A stretch of 46,600 nt of DNA from a virus (IMGVR_UViG_3300010885_039998:1-46600); one strand, 5' to 3'; shown: positions 8,213 through 17,251, counted from the first letter of the stretch. A program made the numbers and translations. The notes: generated from the sequence alone by a model not told the origin.

Positions 8213-9831
8213 TAATACACCCTTATTGGTAACACAACCTGAGGTGGGAAGTTATCGCTTGTATCACCGCCAAACACAGTTGGATCATCTAGATAACCAA
8301 ACGAACCTGTAGTAGATGTTGCTTCTCCAGCCAAACTATCTAAGCTTGGTCCAAAATTTGACACAGGATATGGTTGATAAGGAGCTTCAGTGAAACCGTC
8401 ATATATACCATCATTTGTATAGCGTTGGTCACTGACACCTATGCTAACAAATATACCAGTCTCACCTTGTTGCACTCGTCGTCTAGCCGCTTGTATCTGA
8501 TCATATTGGCTAAGTCCGTAGCTGCGGTTAATTCCCGGAACATACACGGGTCCATATTCGCCAGGATATCTAGCAGGGAATGCATTGTAATATGCAGGAT
8601 CTCTAGAGCCATTGGGTCTATAAGAAGTCTCTCCTGTAAATGCATCTTGCGCAATATATTGATCGGAGTTGATCGGACTTCTTACTTGACCAGTGCCAAA
8701 GTTAAAGCTTCCGTATGAACCAAGGCTATTGAATGTACCATAACCAGTCAATGGTTCAAATTGGTTGATATCAGTGTATGGTATGTAGGTATTGTAATTT
8801 GGTAATTGCCCATAAGGCAAGCCAGTGATACCAGAATTTACACCAAGTGTAACATAGCTGAGATCGGTTCCTATACCCGTGCTAGAATATACGAGATCCA
8901 CTGCGCCTAGGCTGTTTGCATATCTGCGTTGACCACCATACAATCCTCCGCCTCCGGTTCCCACCAGCGCATTGTAACTGGCATATGCCAATGAGAAATT
9001 TTGTATGGCGCTAAGAGATATGTTGATTATAGATTCTGCTAAACTAGTAGAACCGTAATACTGCGATGTTAACGGATCATAATATCCAAATTCTCTTGGA
9101 TCGATACCACCTACCGCACCGGTATCTGGTTCTACCGCAGGAGGCCCAATATCAAATCCAAACTGAGCCGCAAGAGCAGGAGTGATGTCACCTAATTCGT
9201 ATTGCAGGGTTTCGTAACTAACCGTGAATTTAACATCTAACAGATCCGAGCTTGCTGTGTCATGGCTGCTCCAATCTGCATTACTAAACTTGGGATTGAG
9301 ATAAGTCACTTTGGAATATTGCTTACCAAACAGTGCATACACTTCTAGGCTGGTGAAAAAGTTTACCTGTTCACCAAGTGGACGCAGGCCCCATCCGGTG
9401 CTATCGTCAAATTCTGGACCAACTGGACTTGAATCCATGGTCAGCGAGGATTTATTGCGAGAATCTCCGAAATAATACTGGAAATACTGTTTCCACAGGT
9501 CAAATGTATTGTTGTCAACAGTGTCATAGATGCTGATGTTTATGGGTCGATACTCAGTCTTGGTATAAACAAATCGTTTCCGGTTATATTGGTTAAGCTC
9601 TTTCTGAGACAGCTCTACGTTTGGCTTGTCTACGCTCTTGATCCTATAACTTATACCGTCTATGCCACCTATCTGTTGCAGCCAAGGATATAAGCTCAGT
9701 GCTTGGCTGTTAACATTAAACACAGCATAGAACATATACTTGTAACGCGGAATCGCGTACATGTATTGCCCGGGACTCTGTGCCCCAAAGAACCAAGATG
9801 CATAAGGTTTATTGCGTAGTATGGTTGCCAT
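8212..9831 (-). CDS. Tail-tube-like structural protein, possibly gp54-type baseplate-tube protein
   Basis: The 539-residue protein contains IPRYKYMFYAVFNV near residue 28, echoing MPKLKYRFRV in the gp19 tube protein upstream. About 200 N-terminal residues could form a tube fold (SYRIKSVDKPNVEL, PINISIYDTVDN). In T4, gp19-like folds recur in gp48 and gp54, which start the tube on the baseplate; gp54 is 320 aa. The second half is Tyr/Gly/Ser/Thr/Pro-rich low complexity (SLGSYGSFNFGTGQ) with no known domain. It lies downstream of gp19 after a terminator hairpin. GCTAAATA just before the ATG is too close to be a convincing late promoter. Exact T4 equivalent uncertain. Confidence 0.65.
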   Translation of the reverse strand: MATILRNKPYASWFFGAQSPGQYMYAIPRYKYMFYAVFNVNSQALSLYPWLQQIGGIDGISYRIKSVDKPNVELSQKELNQYNRKRFVYTKTEYRPINISIYDTVDNNTFDLWKQYFQYYFGDSRNKSSLTMDSSPVGPEFDDSTGWGLRPLGEQVNFFTSLEVYALFGKQYSKVTYLNPKFSNADWSSHDTASSDLLDVKFTVSYETLQYELGDITPALAAQFGFDIGPPAVEPDTGAVGGIDPREFGYYDPLTSQYYGSTSLAESIINISLSAIQNFSLAYASYNALVGTGGGGLYGGQRRYANSLGAVDLVYSSTGIGTDLSYVTLGVNSGITGLPYGQLPNYNTYIPYTDINQFEPLTGYGTFNSLGSYGSFNFGTGQVRSPINSDQYIAQDAFTGETSYRPNGSRDPAYYNAFPARYPGEYGPVYVPGINRSYGLSQYDQIQAARRRVQQGETGIFVSIGVSDQRYTNDGIYDGFTEAPYQPYPVSNFGPSLDSLAGEATSTTGSFGYLDDPTVFGGDTSDNFPPQVVLPIRVY

Positions 9832-9853
9832 GCGAATATTTAGCCAAAGAAAA

Positions 9854-9872
9854 AGCCGCCAATTTGGCGGCT
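9854..9872 (-). terminator. Rho-independent terminator after gene 19
   Basis: A near-perfect inverted repeat AGCCGCCAA-A-TTGGCGGCT on the minus strand is followed by TTTTTC. It lies about 25 bases after the gp19 stop and ends the gp19 transcript before the 539-aa gene. Confidence 0.8.
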
Positions 9873-9895
9873 CTTCATGTATATGCTGCTTGTTA

Positions 9896-10492
9896 TTAGC
9901 CGATCATCGTGCCATAACCAGTTGGTTCTGCAAACTGCGGCATTATGTCATTGTCCTGTGTGGCGTTATCATAGCGAATCGTGAGCGTTATCATCATGCT
10001 CTCGCTTTCACTGTAGTTAAACGTATCATAGGCAACGGTCTCAAGGTAGCAGCCTTCGAGATACCAATTTTCCAATACGCCGCTGTTTGATCCATCTAGC
10101 GTTTCAATCTGCGTGGTAAACTTGTAATTGATACCAGAAAGATAAGAAGTTTGATTGAAATGGTTCATCTGCTTCTGCAGCTGTGTGGCTACCAGAGTGC
10201 TCACGCTGCTGTTAACGTCATCGCGCACCACAATTTCTATGGTTTGCCATTCTGGTTTCTGCGGCAGATACATCACGTTGTTGTAGCTATGAATGGACGT
10301 GCTTTGGTGCTGAATGGTTGGGCGAGCTGCTTGCGACACCTGCCTAGTAAGTTCAATCGCAGCTCCAGTTGGTCCAAAGCTTTGCATGCTCACCCTGAAA
10401 CGATATTTCAGCTTCGGCATCAATATGCCCTGGCCGCTGATGCCAGGTACTATCGGTACCCCGAACTTGCTGAGTGTTGGTTGGAAAGCCAT
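9896..10492 (-). CDS. 19: gp19 tail tube protein
   Basis: The 198-residue protein (T4 gp19: 163 aa) is the repeating subunit of the inner tail tube. Family traits are the LMPKLKYRFRVSMQSFG strand near residue 25, the TRQVSQAARPTI segment near 48, PEWQTIEIVVRDD near 80 and a Gly-rich end. The start has an excellent ribosome site (AGGAG) 7 bases upstream and a CATAAATA late-promoter variant about 25 bases upstream. A terminator lies just downstream, as expected for a highly expressed monocistronic gene. In T4 the neighbour is the sheath gene 18; here the 16-kb accessory island separates the two. Confidence 0.9.
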   Translation of the reverse strand: MAFQPTLSKFGVPIVPGISGQGILMPKLKYRFRVSMQSFGPTGAAIELTRQVSQAARPTIQHQSTSIHSYNNVMYLPQKPEWQTIEIVVRDDVNSSVSTLVATQLQKQMNHFNQTSYLSGINYKFTTQIETLDGSNSGVLENWYLEGCYLETVAYDTFNYSESESMMITLTIRYDNATQDNDIMPQFAEPTGYGTMIG

Positions 10493-10515
10493 GTTAGTCT
10501 CCTATGTTGCAAACA

Positions 10516-10523
10516 TATTTATG
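10516..10523 (-). promoter_or_regulatory. Late promoter variant upstream of gene 19
   Basis: The minus strand reads CATAAATA, one base from TATAAATA, 23 bases before the gp19 ATG and upstream of its ribosome site. Confidence 0.55.
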
Positions 10524-10553
10524 CCGTGCCGTCCTCGCTAAATCATGGATAGA

Positions 10554-10582
10554 TTGCACACGCAAGTAGCATAAGTTAAATT
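10554..10582 (+). promoter_or_regulatory. Possible sigma-70-type promoter of the rightward island operon
   Basis: TTGCAC (10554-10559) is followed after 17 bases by TAAATT (10577-10582), 20 bases before the desaturase ATG. The -10 is poor, so this is only a candidate. No late promoter element is seen here on the plus strand. Confidence 0.3.
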
Positions 10583-10601
10583 GTTAGGATCGGAAAGCTC
10601 C

Positions 10602-11363
10602 ATGGTATCCAAAACAGTAATAGACAAATATGCATTATTCGTGTTACAGATCACAGCGCATGCTGGACTAGTAGCGCAGATAATCTATGGCACGTGGTAC
10701 CACTGGCTTATCACGGCTTTCATCTATTTACTTACTGGCTGCTTTGGTATGACCATGACCTATCACAGGCTACTCAGCCATAGAAGCTGGAAAGCACCCA
10801 GATGGTTCGAAATTTTTGGTACAATTTGCGGAACCTACGGACTCACGGGCAGTAGCATAGCCTGGGTGGCTATTCACCGAGAACACCATCATCATACTGA
10901 TGATGAGCAAGACCCACACAGTCCAATACACAAGGGATTTGCTCGAGTGCAATGGTTCAGCATGTTTGAAAAACCAAATCCGAGATATGCTCTGCATCTC
11001 ATACGAGACCCGCTGCATGCGCAGCTTCATCAGCACTATGTTATCATACACCTTGCGATCCTAACCATATTATTCTATATAGATCCCATGCTTTGCCTAT
11101 GTTTATATTTGGCCCCAGCTGCTGTGCTTTGGAATGCAGGTTCATTTATCAACACTATCACTCACATGACAGGATACAGGAATCATCAAAATGCAGATCA
11201 CAGCACCAACGTGTGGTGGTTAGGTTATCTGATGTGGGGAGAAGGATGGCACAACAATCATCACCACTCGCCAAATAACGCAAGATTTGGAGAAAAGTGG
11301 TGGGAAGTTGATCTAGGACATGCATTCATTAGAATGCTGGATAGAAACACATCCAATGACTAA
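10602..11363 (+). CDS. Membrane fatty acid desaturase (acyl-CoA desaturase type)
   Basis: From the ATG at 10602 (a TTG at 10581 would add seven residues) the protein is 253 residues. It belongs to the diiron membrane desaturases that put a cis double bond into an acyl chain. All three His boxes are present: HRLLSH near residue 54, HREHHHH near 92 and HNNHHH near 225. Four hydrophobic segments (about 10-45, 65-85, 145-165, 168-190) match the fold. It is shorter than typical bacterial members (about 300 aa) but lacks no catalytic part. First gene of the rightward operon; overlaps the next gene by 8 bases. It could alter host membrane lipids or an acyl part of the island product. Confidence 0.92.
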   Translation: MVSKTVIDKYALFVLQITAHAGLVAQIIYGTWYHWLITAFIYLLTGCFGMTMTYHRLLSHRSWKAPRWFEIFGTICGTYGLTGSSIAWVAIHREHHHHTDDEQDPHSPIHKGFARVQWFSMFEKPNPRYALHLIRDPLHAQLHQHYVIIHLAILTILFYIDPMLCLCLYLAPAAVLWNAGSFINTITHMTGYRNHQNADHSTNVWWLGYLMWGEGWHNNHHHSPNNARFGEKWWEVDLGHAFIRMLDRNTSND

Positions 11364-11925
11364 GATAACAGCCTATAGATCCTTGTTCAGCAGAGATTTT
11401 GAAACCTTCAGATTTGGTACCATGACCGACGGCAATGACAGCCTTGCGCTTAGAAAGATTGATCCAGACAATTTCAAAGGTAAGATATGGTGCAGCTGGG
11501 AACAGGGCAAGATTGTAAGCATCCTAGCCTTGGAAGATGATAGATATACCAAGACACCAAGATGCGGCAGGATATGCAGATACCATATCTTGAAAGAATA
11601 TCGGCATGGTAGATACGGTTTTAAGATGCTGGATTACCTATTCGAATATGCCAAAGATGTCTATGACATGATCTATTGGACGCACGATATAAACAATAAA
11701 CCTCTGAATGCGCTGTACCAACACAAGAAACGGTTCTACGACGGCGGAGATAACAGTTACTATGATCGAGAACCTTTCTCGCTGCTGCAATTAGACACTA
11801 GGTTGCTGTTCAAGGATAGTCCTAGTAGCAAGATGCTACAATACGTGTATACTATTAAGTTCAAGGATTTTGATTGGCAGCCTAGCAGCGGAGTCATATG
11901 GCAGGAACACGACGGCGTCCTATGA
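11356..11925 (+). CDS. GNAT-like acyltransferase
   Basis: With the start at 11356 (inside the desaturase stop region) the protein is 189 residues; an in-frame ATG at 11320 seems too deep in the desaturase. The middle resembles a GNAT acetyl-CoA fold: beta strands around GKIWCSWEQGKIVSILALED, then CRICRYHILKEYRHGRYGFKMLDYLFEYAK, where the basic turn and following helix take the place of the acyl-CoA pyrophosphate loop, then DMIYWTHDINNKPLNALYQHKKRFYDGG. Similarity is weak and no acceptor can be assigned. The stop overlaps the next ATG (ATGA), so it is translated together with the radical SAM gene. Confidence 0.55.
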   Translation: MTKITAYRSLFSRDFETFRFGTMTDGNDSLALRKIDPDNFKGKIWCSWEQGKIVSILALEDDRYTKTPRCGRICRYHILKEYRHGRYGFKMLDYLFEYAKDVYDMIYWTHDINNKPLNALYQHKKRFYDGGDNSYYDREPFSLLQLDTRLLFKDSPSSKMLQYVYTIKFKDFDWQPSSGVIWQEHDGVL

Positions 11926-13622
11926 AGCGTGTACAACTAGGCTCATTTAGCGTGATGCACAGCGATTGGTTGCCTTATGCAACAGGCTGTCTGATCAGCT
12001 ATTGCAATCAACACGAATTAATTCAAACCAAATATGAATTTTTAAGCCCCTGGTACAGATACCAACCAATCAACGAATATCAAAAATCGTTTGATAGCAT
12101 AGATATCCTAGGACTAACCTGCTATGTATGGAATCAAACATATAACGATAAACTTAGCAAGGTATACAAATCGCATAATCCACATGGCACTGTGATATAC
12201 GGCGGTCCTAATGTGCCCGCAGATCAGAAAATGGCCAAGAATTTTGCAGATAAACGCCCATGGGTAGATCTGCATTTTGTCGGCCCAGGAGAAAAGAACT
12301 TTGCCAATTGGCTCATGTCAGGAGAATTACAAGGCACGTTCGCTGTAGATCATTTTGCTGTGGGCGACGTGCGAACATATCAGATCGAGACGATGCCAAC
12401 GCCTTACACAGATGGTGTTTTTGATCAAATCTTAGATTCAACAGACAAGATCAAGGCCAGCTTTGAGACCAACCGAGGATGCCCATATGCCTGTGCATTC
12501 TGTGATTGGGGCGGCCAAGCACAGAGCAAGCTCACTAGATTTGAATGTACTGCCGTACAGGCGCAGATAGATCGCATCTATCAACACAAAAACATAAATG
12601 AAGTAGAGATACTGGATGCGAACTTTGGGATTGTCAAGGAAGATGTTGAAACCATAAGATACATGATTGATGCGCAGGTCAAACATCATCATCAACCATT
12701 TGTCAGCTACAGCGGGTTGGCCAAGAATGGCAGCAAATGGTTGCCGGATATTCTGGATCTAATATTCAATAATCTCCCAATAAGACAGCGTAATCTCAAG
12801 ATCAGCTTTCAAACGCACGACCTGAACACGTTAGATATCATACAGCGACACAACATTGACAACACCAAATTGTATCCATTGATTGAAACTTATAAAGCCA
12901 AGAAGATACCCACTACCAGCGAATTGATAATTGGTTTGCCAGGAGAGACTGCAGAGAGCTGGCTGAAAACTTTGGATCATAACTTTCAGTTAGGCATAGA
13001 TTATATACGCACCTATTTCTTGAATGTGGTACCCAACACCCAGATGCATGATGCAGCATATCAAGCAAAGCATGGCATCAGAACCAAACTATTGCGTTTT
13101 CCATATGAATTCAGCAGCCTTGGATATGACGCTCTGCATCTGGATATCAATAGAAGGTGTAATAGTGCCGATGACCAAGAAGAAATAGAAATCATTTATC
13201 AGAACCACAGTTACGACCTAGACGAACTGTTGTTGATGTTTGATTATCATTGGTTCTATCACAATCTGATCAACAGCAACGGCATACGACCGTTGGTCAA
13301 AGATCTGTATCACGAAACCAAAGCTTTCCATGCAGCCTTACCAAACATGCCTACAATATCGTCTATTGTTGACAAAAATCGTAACATTATCAAACAGATA
13401 TTCAAACCAGAATCAGTAACTCACATCAATGACCTAGGTAGCTACTTCTATTTCAGCCGATGCTTGCGCACTGACGATGTATATCAGCTGTGGGCTAGGA
13501 GAGACAGCATAATAGCTGAGCTATCCTTGATTTATGACGCTGCTGAAGTGTCTAACACCATTGGTGCATGGCGCAGAGATTTTGACTATAACCTCTATGG
13601 AACAGATGCTAACCTCAGATGA
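11922..13622 (+). CDS. Radical SAM protein with B12-binding-like N-terminal domain
   Basis: Starting at the ATG in the ATGA overlap gives 566 residues. The N-terminal 150 look like a Rossmann cobalamin-binding domain (IDILGLTCYVWN, GTVIYGGPNVP, DLHFVGPGE), though I cannot find the DxHxxG cobalt-ligand motif, so it may bind B12 base-off without His or not at all. The radical SAM core carries Cys187, Cys191, Cys194 (CPYACAFC) followed by DWGG, then EILDANFGI and a TSELIIGLPGET motif typical of B12-radical SAM proteins. About 170 C-terminal residues are unassigned. Members of this class methylate or rearrange inert carbons. It overlaps the PLP gene by 26 bases. Confidence 0.85.
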   Translation: MKRVQLGSFSVMHSDWLPYATGCLISYCNQHELIQTKYEFLSPWYRYQPINEYQKSFDSIDILGLTCYVWNQTYNDKLSKVYKSHNPHGTVIYGGPNVPADQKMAKNFADKRPWVDLHFVGPGEKNFANWLMSGELQGTFAVDHFAVGDVRTYQIETMPTPYTDGVFDQILDSTDKIKASFETNRGCPYACAFCDWGGQAQSKLTRFECTAVQAQIDRIYQHKNINEVEILDANFGIVKEDVETIRYMIDAQVKHHHQPFVSYSGLAKNGSKWLPDILDLIFNNLPIRQRNLKISFQTHDLNTLDIIQRHNIDNTKLYPLIETYKAKKIPTTSELIIGLPGETAESWLKTLDHNFQLGIDYIRTYFLNVVPNTQMHDAAYQAKHGIRTKLLRFPYEFSSLGYDALHLDINRRCNSADDQEEIEIIYQNHSYDLDELLLMFDYHWFYHNLINSNGIRPLVKDLYHETKAFHAALPNMPTISSIVDKNRNIIKQIFKPESVTHINDLGSYFYFSRCLRTDDVYQLWARRDSIIAELSLIYDAAEVSNTIGAWRRDFDYNLYGTDANLR

Positions 13623-14391
13623 ATTTGCAGTTCAAGCTCGCCAAAAGCTAGTGAGCCAATCCATAGCTATTCGCACAGGCATGCTAGCGGAAGTTAGGAA
13701 GGTATGTCATAGCATACGACCAGATTATAACAGTGTGAGAAAGTATACCACCAATATCAAAGATTGGCTACTACCGGTCATTGACCTTAGAGACTATCAT
13801 GTTTATCCAACATGCGGCATCACCGAAGGTCTCAATTGGTGGTATGATAAAGAACGCCGCACGGTAGATATGGCACAAGGAGATTACCAATGGATAACCA
13901 AGACTGGCAACGATGTACTCTATGTAAGCATGCCATCTGCTATAGATGGCAACTTACGTGCAATAGATGATCAGCGCCCAGTCGTGTTAGATCTGGCATA
14001 TGTGGGGTCTAATCTTCCAATGCCTATCAGCAATCGGAATGTTGAAAAAGCATTCTTCAGCCTCAGCAAATCGTTTGGTTTACGCAATATTCGCACAGGA
14101 TGGTATTTCAGCCGAACCGAGGACCAAAGGTTAGATGGGTTGATACATAGTGCTAAATATTTCAATTACTACGCATGCGACCTAGCCGAGGCAATCATTG
14201 ACCGATTTCACATTGGTTATGTCTATGACAAACTGCACGACCAGCAATTGAATGTATGTAAACTGCTCGGACTCACAGCCTCAGACAGCGTTTGGTTGGC
14301 AACCAGCACAGACGACGAATATACTAAATTTAGAAGGCACAGTAATATAGCTCGTATATGCCTAGCAGGATTGTATGATTATGCAGCTTAG
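13597..14391 (+). CDS. Small PLP-dependent fold-type I (aminotransferase-like) protein
   Basis: The 264-residue product (ATG 13597; ATG 13606 also possible) carries the core of a class I/II aminotransferase: GITEGLNWW near 74, VVLDLAYVG near 129-137 with Asp132 for the pyridine nitrogen and Tyr135, then FFSLSKSFGLRNIRTGW with Lys158 for the PLP Schiff base and Arg166 for phosphate. Aminotransferases are usually about 400 aa, so much of the small domain is missing. It is a distant paralogue of the leftward-arm protein at 24262-25164, which keeps the same order of residues. Both lie next to radical SAM genes. Reaction unknown; transamination, decarboxylation or a carrier-bound variant are possible. 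Confidence 0.75.
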   Translation: MEQMLTSDEFAVQARQKLVSQSIAIRTGMLAEVRKVCHSIRPDYNSVRKYTTNIKDWLLPVIDLRDYHVYPTCGITEGLNWWYDKERRTVDMAQGDYQWITKTGNDVLYVSMPSAIDGNLRAIDDQRPVVLDLAYVGSNLPMPISNRNVEKAFFSLSKSFGLRNIRTGWYFSRTEDQRLDGLIHSAKYFNYYACDLAEAIIDRFHIGYVYDKLHDQQLNVCKLLGLTASDSVWLATSTDDEYTKFRRHSNIARICLAGLYDYAA

Positions 14392-15112
14392 AAAATTCCA
14401 TTATCCAGCGTGTGCTATGCTTCCTCACATAAAGTTTAACCTCGATCTTTTGAGAGCAGAAGTAGCATCCTTAAACGAGCAATGGGTAAATGTGTTCCAA
14501 GCTAACCGAGGATTGTGTGCTACTCATGAAGAGCTAGCACAGGATAATCATGCTCATTTTGATCAGATCAACCTAACCTATTTTGAACCCTCGTTGAACG
14601 ATTTCTTAGATCTCTCCGAACTCAAGGCAGAATGCAAGCTGATAGCAAACAGCGATTCTATTGGCACTACCAAGACGCAGCGCCATCGCACCAAGATCAA
14701 TAGATTAGACACGTTACCTCCTGCGATGAACGAACACAATTGGTTTCATCCTTTGCCAATTTATGAAAATTCTTATATCAAACAAGCAATCGAAAGCCAG
14801 TTCCAAGCCAAGCCAATCAGAGTGAGATTGACCAGGCTCAAGGCTGGCAAATATCTTACACCGCACATAGACTATGACACTACCTATGCAGTGCGCATCA
14901 TCGTGCCAATCAGTGGTACAGATGGCGTGACCAACGTGTTTTGGCCTAGAAACACGCGCCAAGAAGTAAACATGTCAGCTGACGGCAGTGCATACTTCCT
15001 CAATGTTGGTTATAAACACAGCGTAGAACACAACGGCCACGAGGATCGAGTGGCGCTCATGTTCAGTCTACCTACTCAAGAAGATATTCAAGATCTGATC
15101 CTGCAGGTATAA
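14375..15112 (+). CDS. Aspartyl/asparaginyl beta-hydroxylase-like Fe(II)/2OG oxygenase
   Basis: The 245-residue protein has the AspH-type cupin core in its second half: RLTRLKAGKYLTPHIDYD with the iron pair His164 and Asp166, then GSAYFLNVGYKHSVEHNG...R with distal His215 (or His219) and Arg225 for 2-oxoglutarate. These enzymes hydroxylate amino-acid side chains or small molecules. The first 120 residues are unassigned. The start overlaps the PLP gene by 17 bases, and another oxygenase-like gene follows after 3 bases. It is one of five different proteins of this class in the operon. Confidence 0.75.
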   Translation: MIMQLRKFHYPACAMLPHIKFNLDLLRAEVASLNEQWVNVFQANRGLCATHEELAQDNHAHFDQINLTYFEPSLNDFLDLSELKAECKLIANSDSIGTTKTQRHRTKINRLDTLPPAMNEHNWFHPLPIYENSYIKQAIESQFQAKPIRVRLTRLKAGKYLTPHIDYDTTYAVRIIVPISGTDGVTNVFWPRNTRQEVNMSADGSAYFLNVGYKHSVEHNGHEDRVALMFSLPTQEDIQDLILQV

Positions 15113-15115
15113 CAC

Positions 15116-15739
15116 ATGTGGAACGAGATTATCAATGATCATCTTTGGTCCTGGGACAACTTCTTGTCCGCCAGTAGCCTAGAAAGGACGCTTGATGCCA
15201 TCAATTCAAGCACAGCCGTGGAAAAAGACAGCCACGAAACCAATCATTACATTGGTGTCACTCACTACAATTACAATGTGGTTAAACACAATTTTAGAAA
15301 CGACATTGCATTGATATCAGAGGTATACAGCAAGCTAAATCTGTTATATCAACCATTGTTAGACAAACAGGTCAGTGTTGAGTCGTTGAATGGTAATGCC
15401 TTTTGGGCCAAGGTTTTCAACGCCCGCAGCAATTTCGAGATGCACGTTGAGACCAAGGACATTTTCGGAGAAGTAGTATTCTTGTTGTATCTCAGCGACG
15501 AGGTTGACGGCGCATTGATCCTACCAGATGAACACACAGCTAGGCAAAATTATTGGACTAATGGATTCCAGGATATCTATGAAAAATACCCAGTTGCGTT
15601 TGTTGGACCCTATAAATTTCTGCCAAAAAAGAATACCTGTTTGGTTATGAGAGTAGAGACTGCACATCTGGTTGAACCATGCAGCGGTCTACGTCCCACC
15701 CTTAATGGTTGGAGCTTTAATTCTGGCATCAGCTGTTAA
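15116..15739 (+). CDS. Putative Fe(II)/2OG oxygenase-like protein
   Basis: The 207-residue protein shows a plausible but atypical iron site: FNARSNFEMHVETKDIFGEVVFLLYLS with His110 and Glu112 (HxE instead of HxD), DGALILPDEHTA as the following strand, and VMRVETAHLVEPCSGLRPTLNGW with distal His184 and Arg193. The spacing resembles prolyl-4-hydroxylase-like oxygenases. The Glu for Asp change is known in some members but may also mean altered activity. Its 3' end overlaps the end of a gene on the other strand by 11 bases. Confidence 0.55.
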   Translation: MWNEIINDHLWSWDNFLSASSLERTLDAINSSTAVEKDSHETNHYIGVTHYNYNVVKHNFRNDIALISEVYSKLNLLYQPLLDKQVSVESLNGNAFWAKVFNARSNFEMHVETKDIFGEVVFLLYLSDEVDGALILPDEHTARQNYWTNGFQDIYEKYPVAFVGPYKFLPKKNTCLVMRVETAHLVEPCSGLRPTLNGWSFNSGISC

Positions 15740-16373
15740 GTAGCTGTTGTATTTCAGATATTCTTGGCCCAAGGATTCGTTTCAACAACACAATATCATG
15801 CTGCTGGAGATACAGTTCCATGAACTCTAAATTTCTATCTGTGCACTGCAGCCCTAGTTTGGCAAAAGCTGCAGCTAGCCCAGATGGCGTTATGATGTCT
15901 TGCCAGGTCACACACAGTGGCATAGCCTGTTCACAGGCAGTGTTGATATATCTTGAATAGGCGTTTGTGCGCAATGCATCCCTGGTTATGGCAAAAAATT
16001 GTTCACGAGGTTTATCCCAGTACAATGCAGCACCCTTGATTGCTGTTAATCGCAACCAACTTTTCTCATCAGTGTATAAAGCCATTTTGTGGCCGGGATA
16101 TTTTTGCCAGTTATCCCAACCCCACATATTATTAAACAGATAAACCTTGTTTTTATCTGTGTCTGCGCTGAGCGTGGCTTGGTTATCAGGCCAAATCTCA
16201 TTATCTTTCCATGACTGCCGATCAATGCTGAATGTGTGCTGCCTGACGCGATCATAGCTCCAATCTTCAAAATCATTACCAAAGCTGCAGAAATAGTCAC
16301 CCGTCAACAGTAATTGATGCAACAGGTAGAAGCCGCCAGCGCCGCCAATGTAATATAGGTTTAAGTCTGTCAT
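15729..16373 (-). CDS. Unknown protein, possibly P-loop/sulfotransferase-like, on the opposite strand
   Basis: The only leftward gene inside the rightward arm. With ATG 16373 the product is 214 residues; a TTG at 16406 would add 11. It opens with a short strand and a Gly-rich turn then helix (NLYYIGGAGGFYLLHQLLL), the layout of a nucleotide or PAPS-binding loop, and ends with SGLAAAFAKLGLQCTDRNLEFMELYLQQH, similar to the C-terminal part of small sulfotransferase-like proteins. No consensus motif is complete. It is convergent with the oxygenase before it and divergent from the next gene. Function is not assigned with confidence. Confidence 0.5.
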   Translation of the reverse strand: MTDLNLYYIGGAGGFYLLHQLLLTGDYFCSFGNDFEDWSYDRVRQHTFSIDRQSWKDNEIWPDNQATLSADTDKNKVYLFNNMWGWDNWQKYPGHKMALYTDEKSWLRLTAIKGAALYWDKPREQFFAITRDALRTNAYSRYINTACEQAMPLCVTWQDIITPSGLAAAFAKLGLQCTDRNLEFMELYLQQHDIVLLKRILGPRISEIQQLLNS

Positions 16374-16426
16374 CCTAATACTACTTAACTTGACTCTGGT
16401 AGGCAAAATGCATCATCATAGTCATC

Positions 16427-17251
16427 ATGAGATTTAATTGGGACAATCCTAGACTGATCATTGGATGCTGGCCTATGTTGGCTGGCGGCGAATTCATTAT
16501 AAGATGTTTGGGTATGAGCAAACACATGATTCCTATCGCCAATGCTGCTGACATACAAGAAATGATATCACAATCGCTGACCGAAAGCAATAGCAAAAAT
16601 ATCTATAAACGGCGCTACGATATCATCATAAGCTATGCACCAGACGGCAACGTGAAAAATGGCGGCGATTGGCATAAGAATTTTCTTAACAGTGCCAATT
16701 GGTTAGATACTGACCGTTTGTTCTTGCAAGAAACTTCTGGCAGGACGATATATGGTAGGCCTAGCTGGTTCAGCACAACGCTATGGACTGATGCCAATCT
16801 TGCATCTCGTGGATATTTCGATAGATTTTGGAGAAACCCAAGCTGCAAAGTCAGCTGTTCTGATCTGGGATTGGTGATCAAGACCCACGTGAGATCAGAA
16901 GTTGAAGGGTTGCTCTATCTCATGCCACAGGCCAAGATCTTCAGTTTGGATAATTATGACAATTGGAAAGCGTTTTGTTCCAAAAGTAAAGTCATGCCAA
17001 ACAAATTATCAGTTTGGCAGTCAGCTGAACCCTATCAAGTGATAGATAATAGTTTTGTCTTTAACATGGATGATCTCATGTGGTCAGATGACGCATTCTT
17101 GCAGCAGATGCAATCCGCCTTTGAGTATTTTGAACTTGATGATTTTGAGTCAGTCAAAGATCATTTGCCAGCACTCAAAGCAGAATACATTAGATGGAAC
17201 GAAGAGTTTGGCAGCTGTTATTACAATGGTGATAACGTGGAGAGAATATGA
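16427..17251 (+). CDS. Unknown protein upstream of sulfotransferase
   Basis: The 274-residue product begins NWDNPRLIIGCWPMLAGGEFIIRCLG. This again looks like a strand, Gly-rich turn and helix comparable with the neighbouring minus-strand gene (15729-16373), so a sulfotransferase-like P-loop fold is possible. The middle (YDIIISYAPDGNVKNGGDW, GLVIKTHVRSEVEGLLY, MPQAKIFSLDNY) has alternating beta and alpha character. The C-terminal 60 residues are helical and acidic. The stop overlaps the next ATG (ATGA), coupling it to the clear sulfotransferase. I recognise no catalytic residues. Confidence 0.55.
   Translation: MRFNWDNPRLIIGCWPMLAGGEFIIRCLGMSKHMIPIANAADIQEMISQSLTESNSKNIYKRRYDIIISYAPDGNVKNGGDWHKNFLNSANWLDTDRLFLQETSGRTIYGRPSWFSTTLWTDANLASRGYFDRFWRNPSCKVSCSDLGLVIKTHVRSEVEGLLYLMPQAKIFSLDNYDNWKAFCSKSKVMPNKLSVWQSAEPYQVIDNSFVFNMDDLMWSDDAFLQQMQSAFEYFELDDFESVKDHLPALKAEYIRWNEEFGSCYYNGDNVERI

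Noticed and set aside
9837-9844. GCTAAATA as late promoter of the 539-aa gene
   Set aside because: Two mismatches from consensus and only 5 bases from the ATG, leaving no room for a transcript leader.
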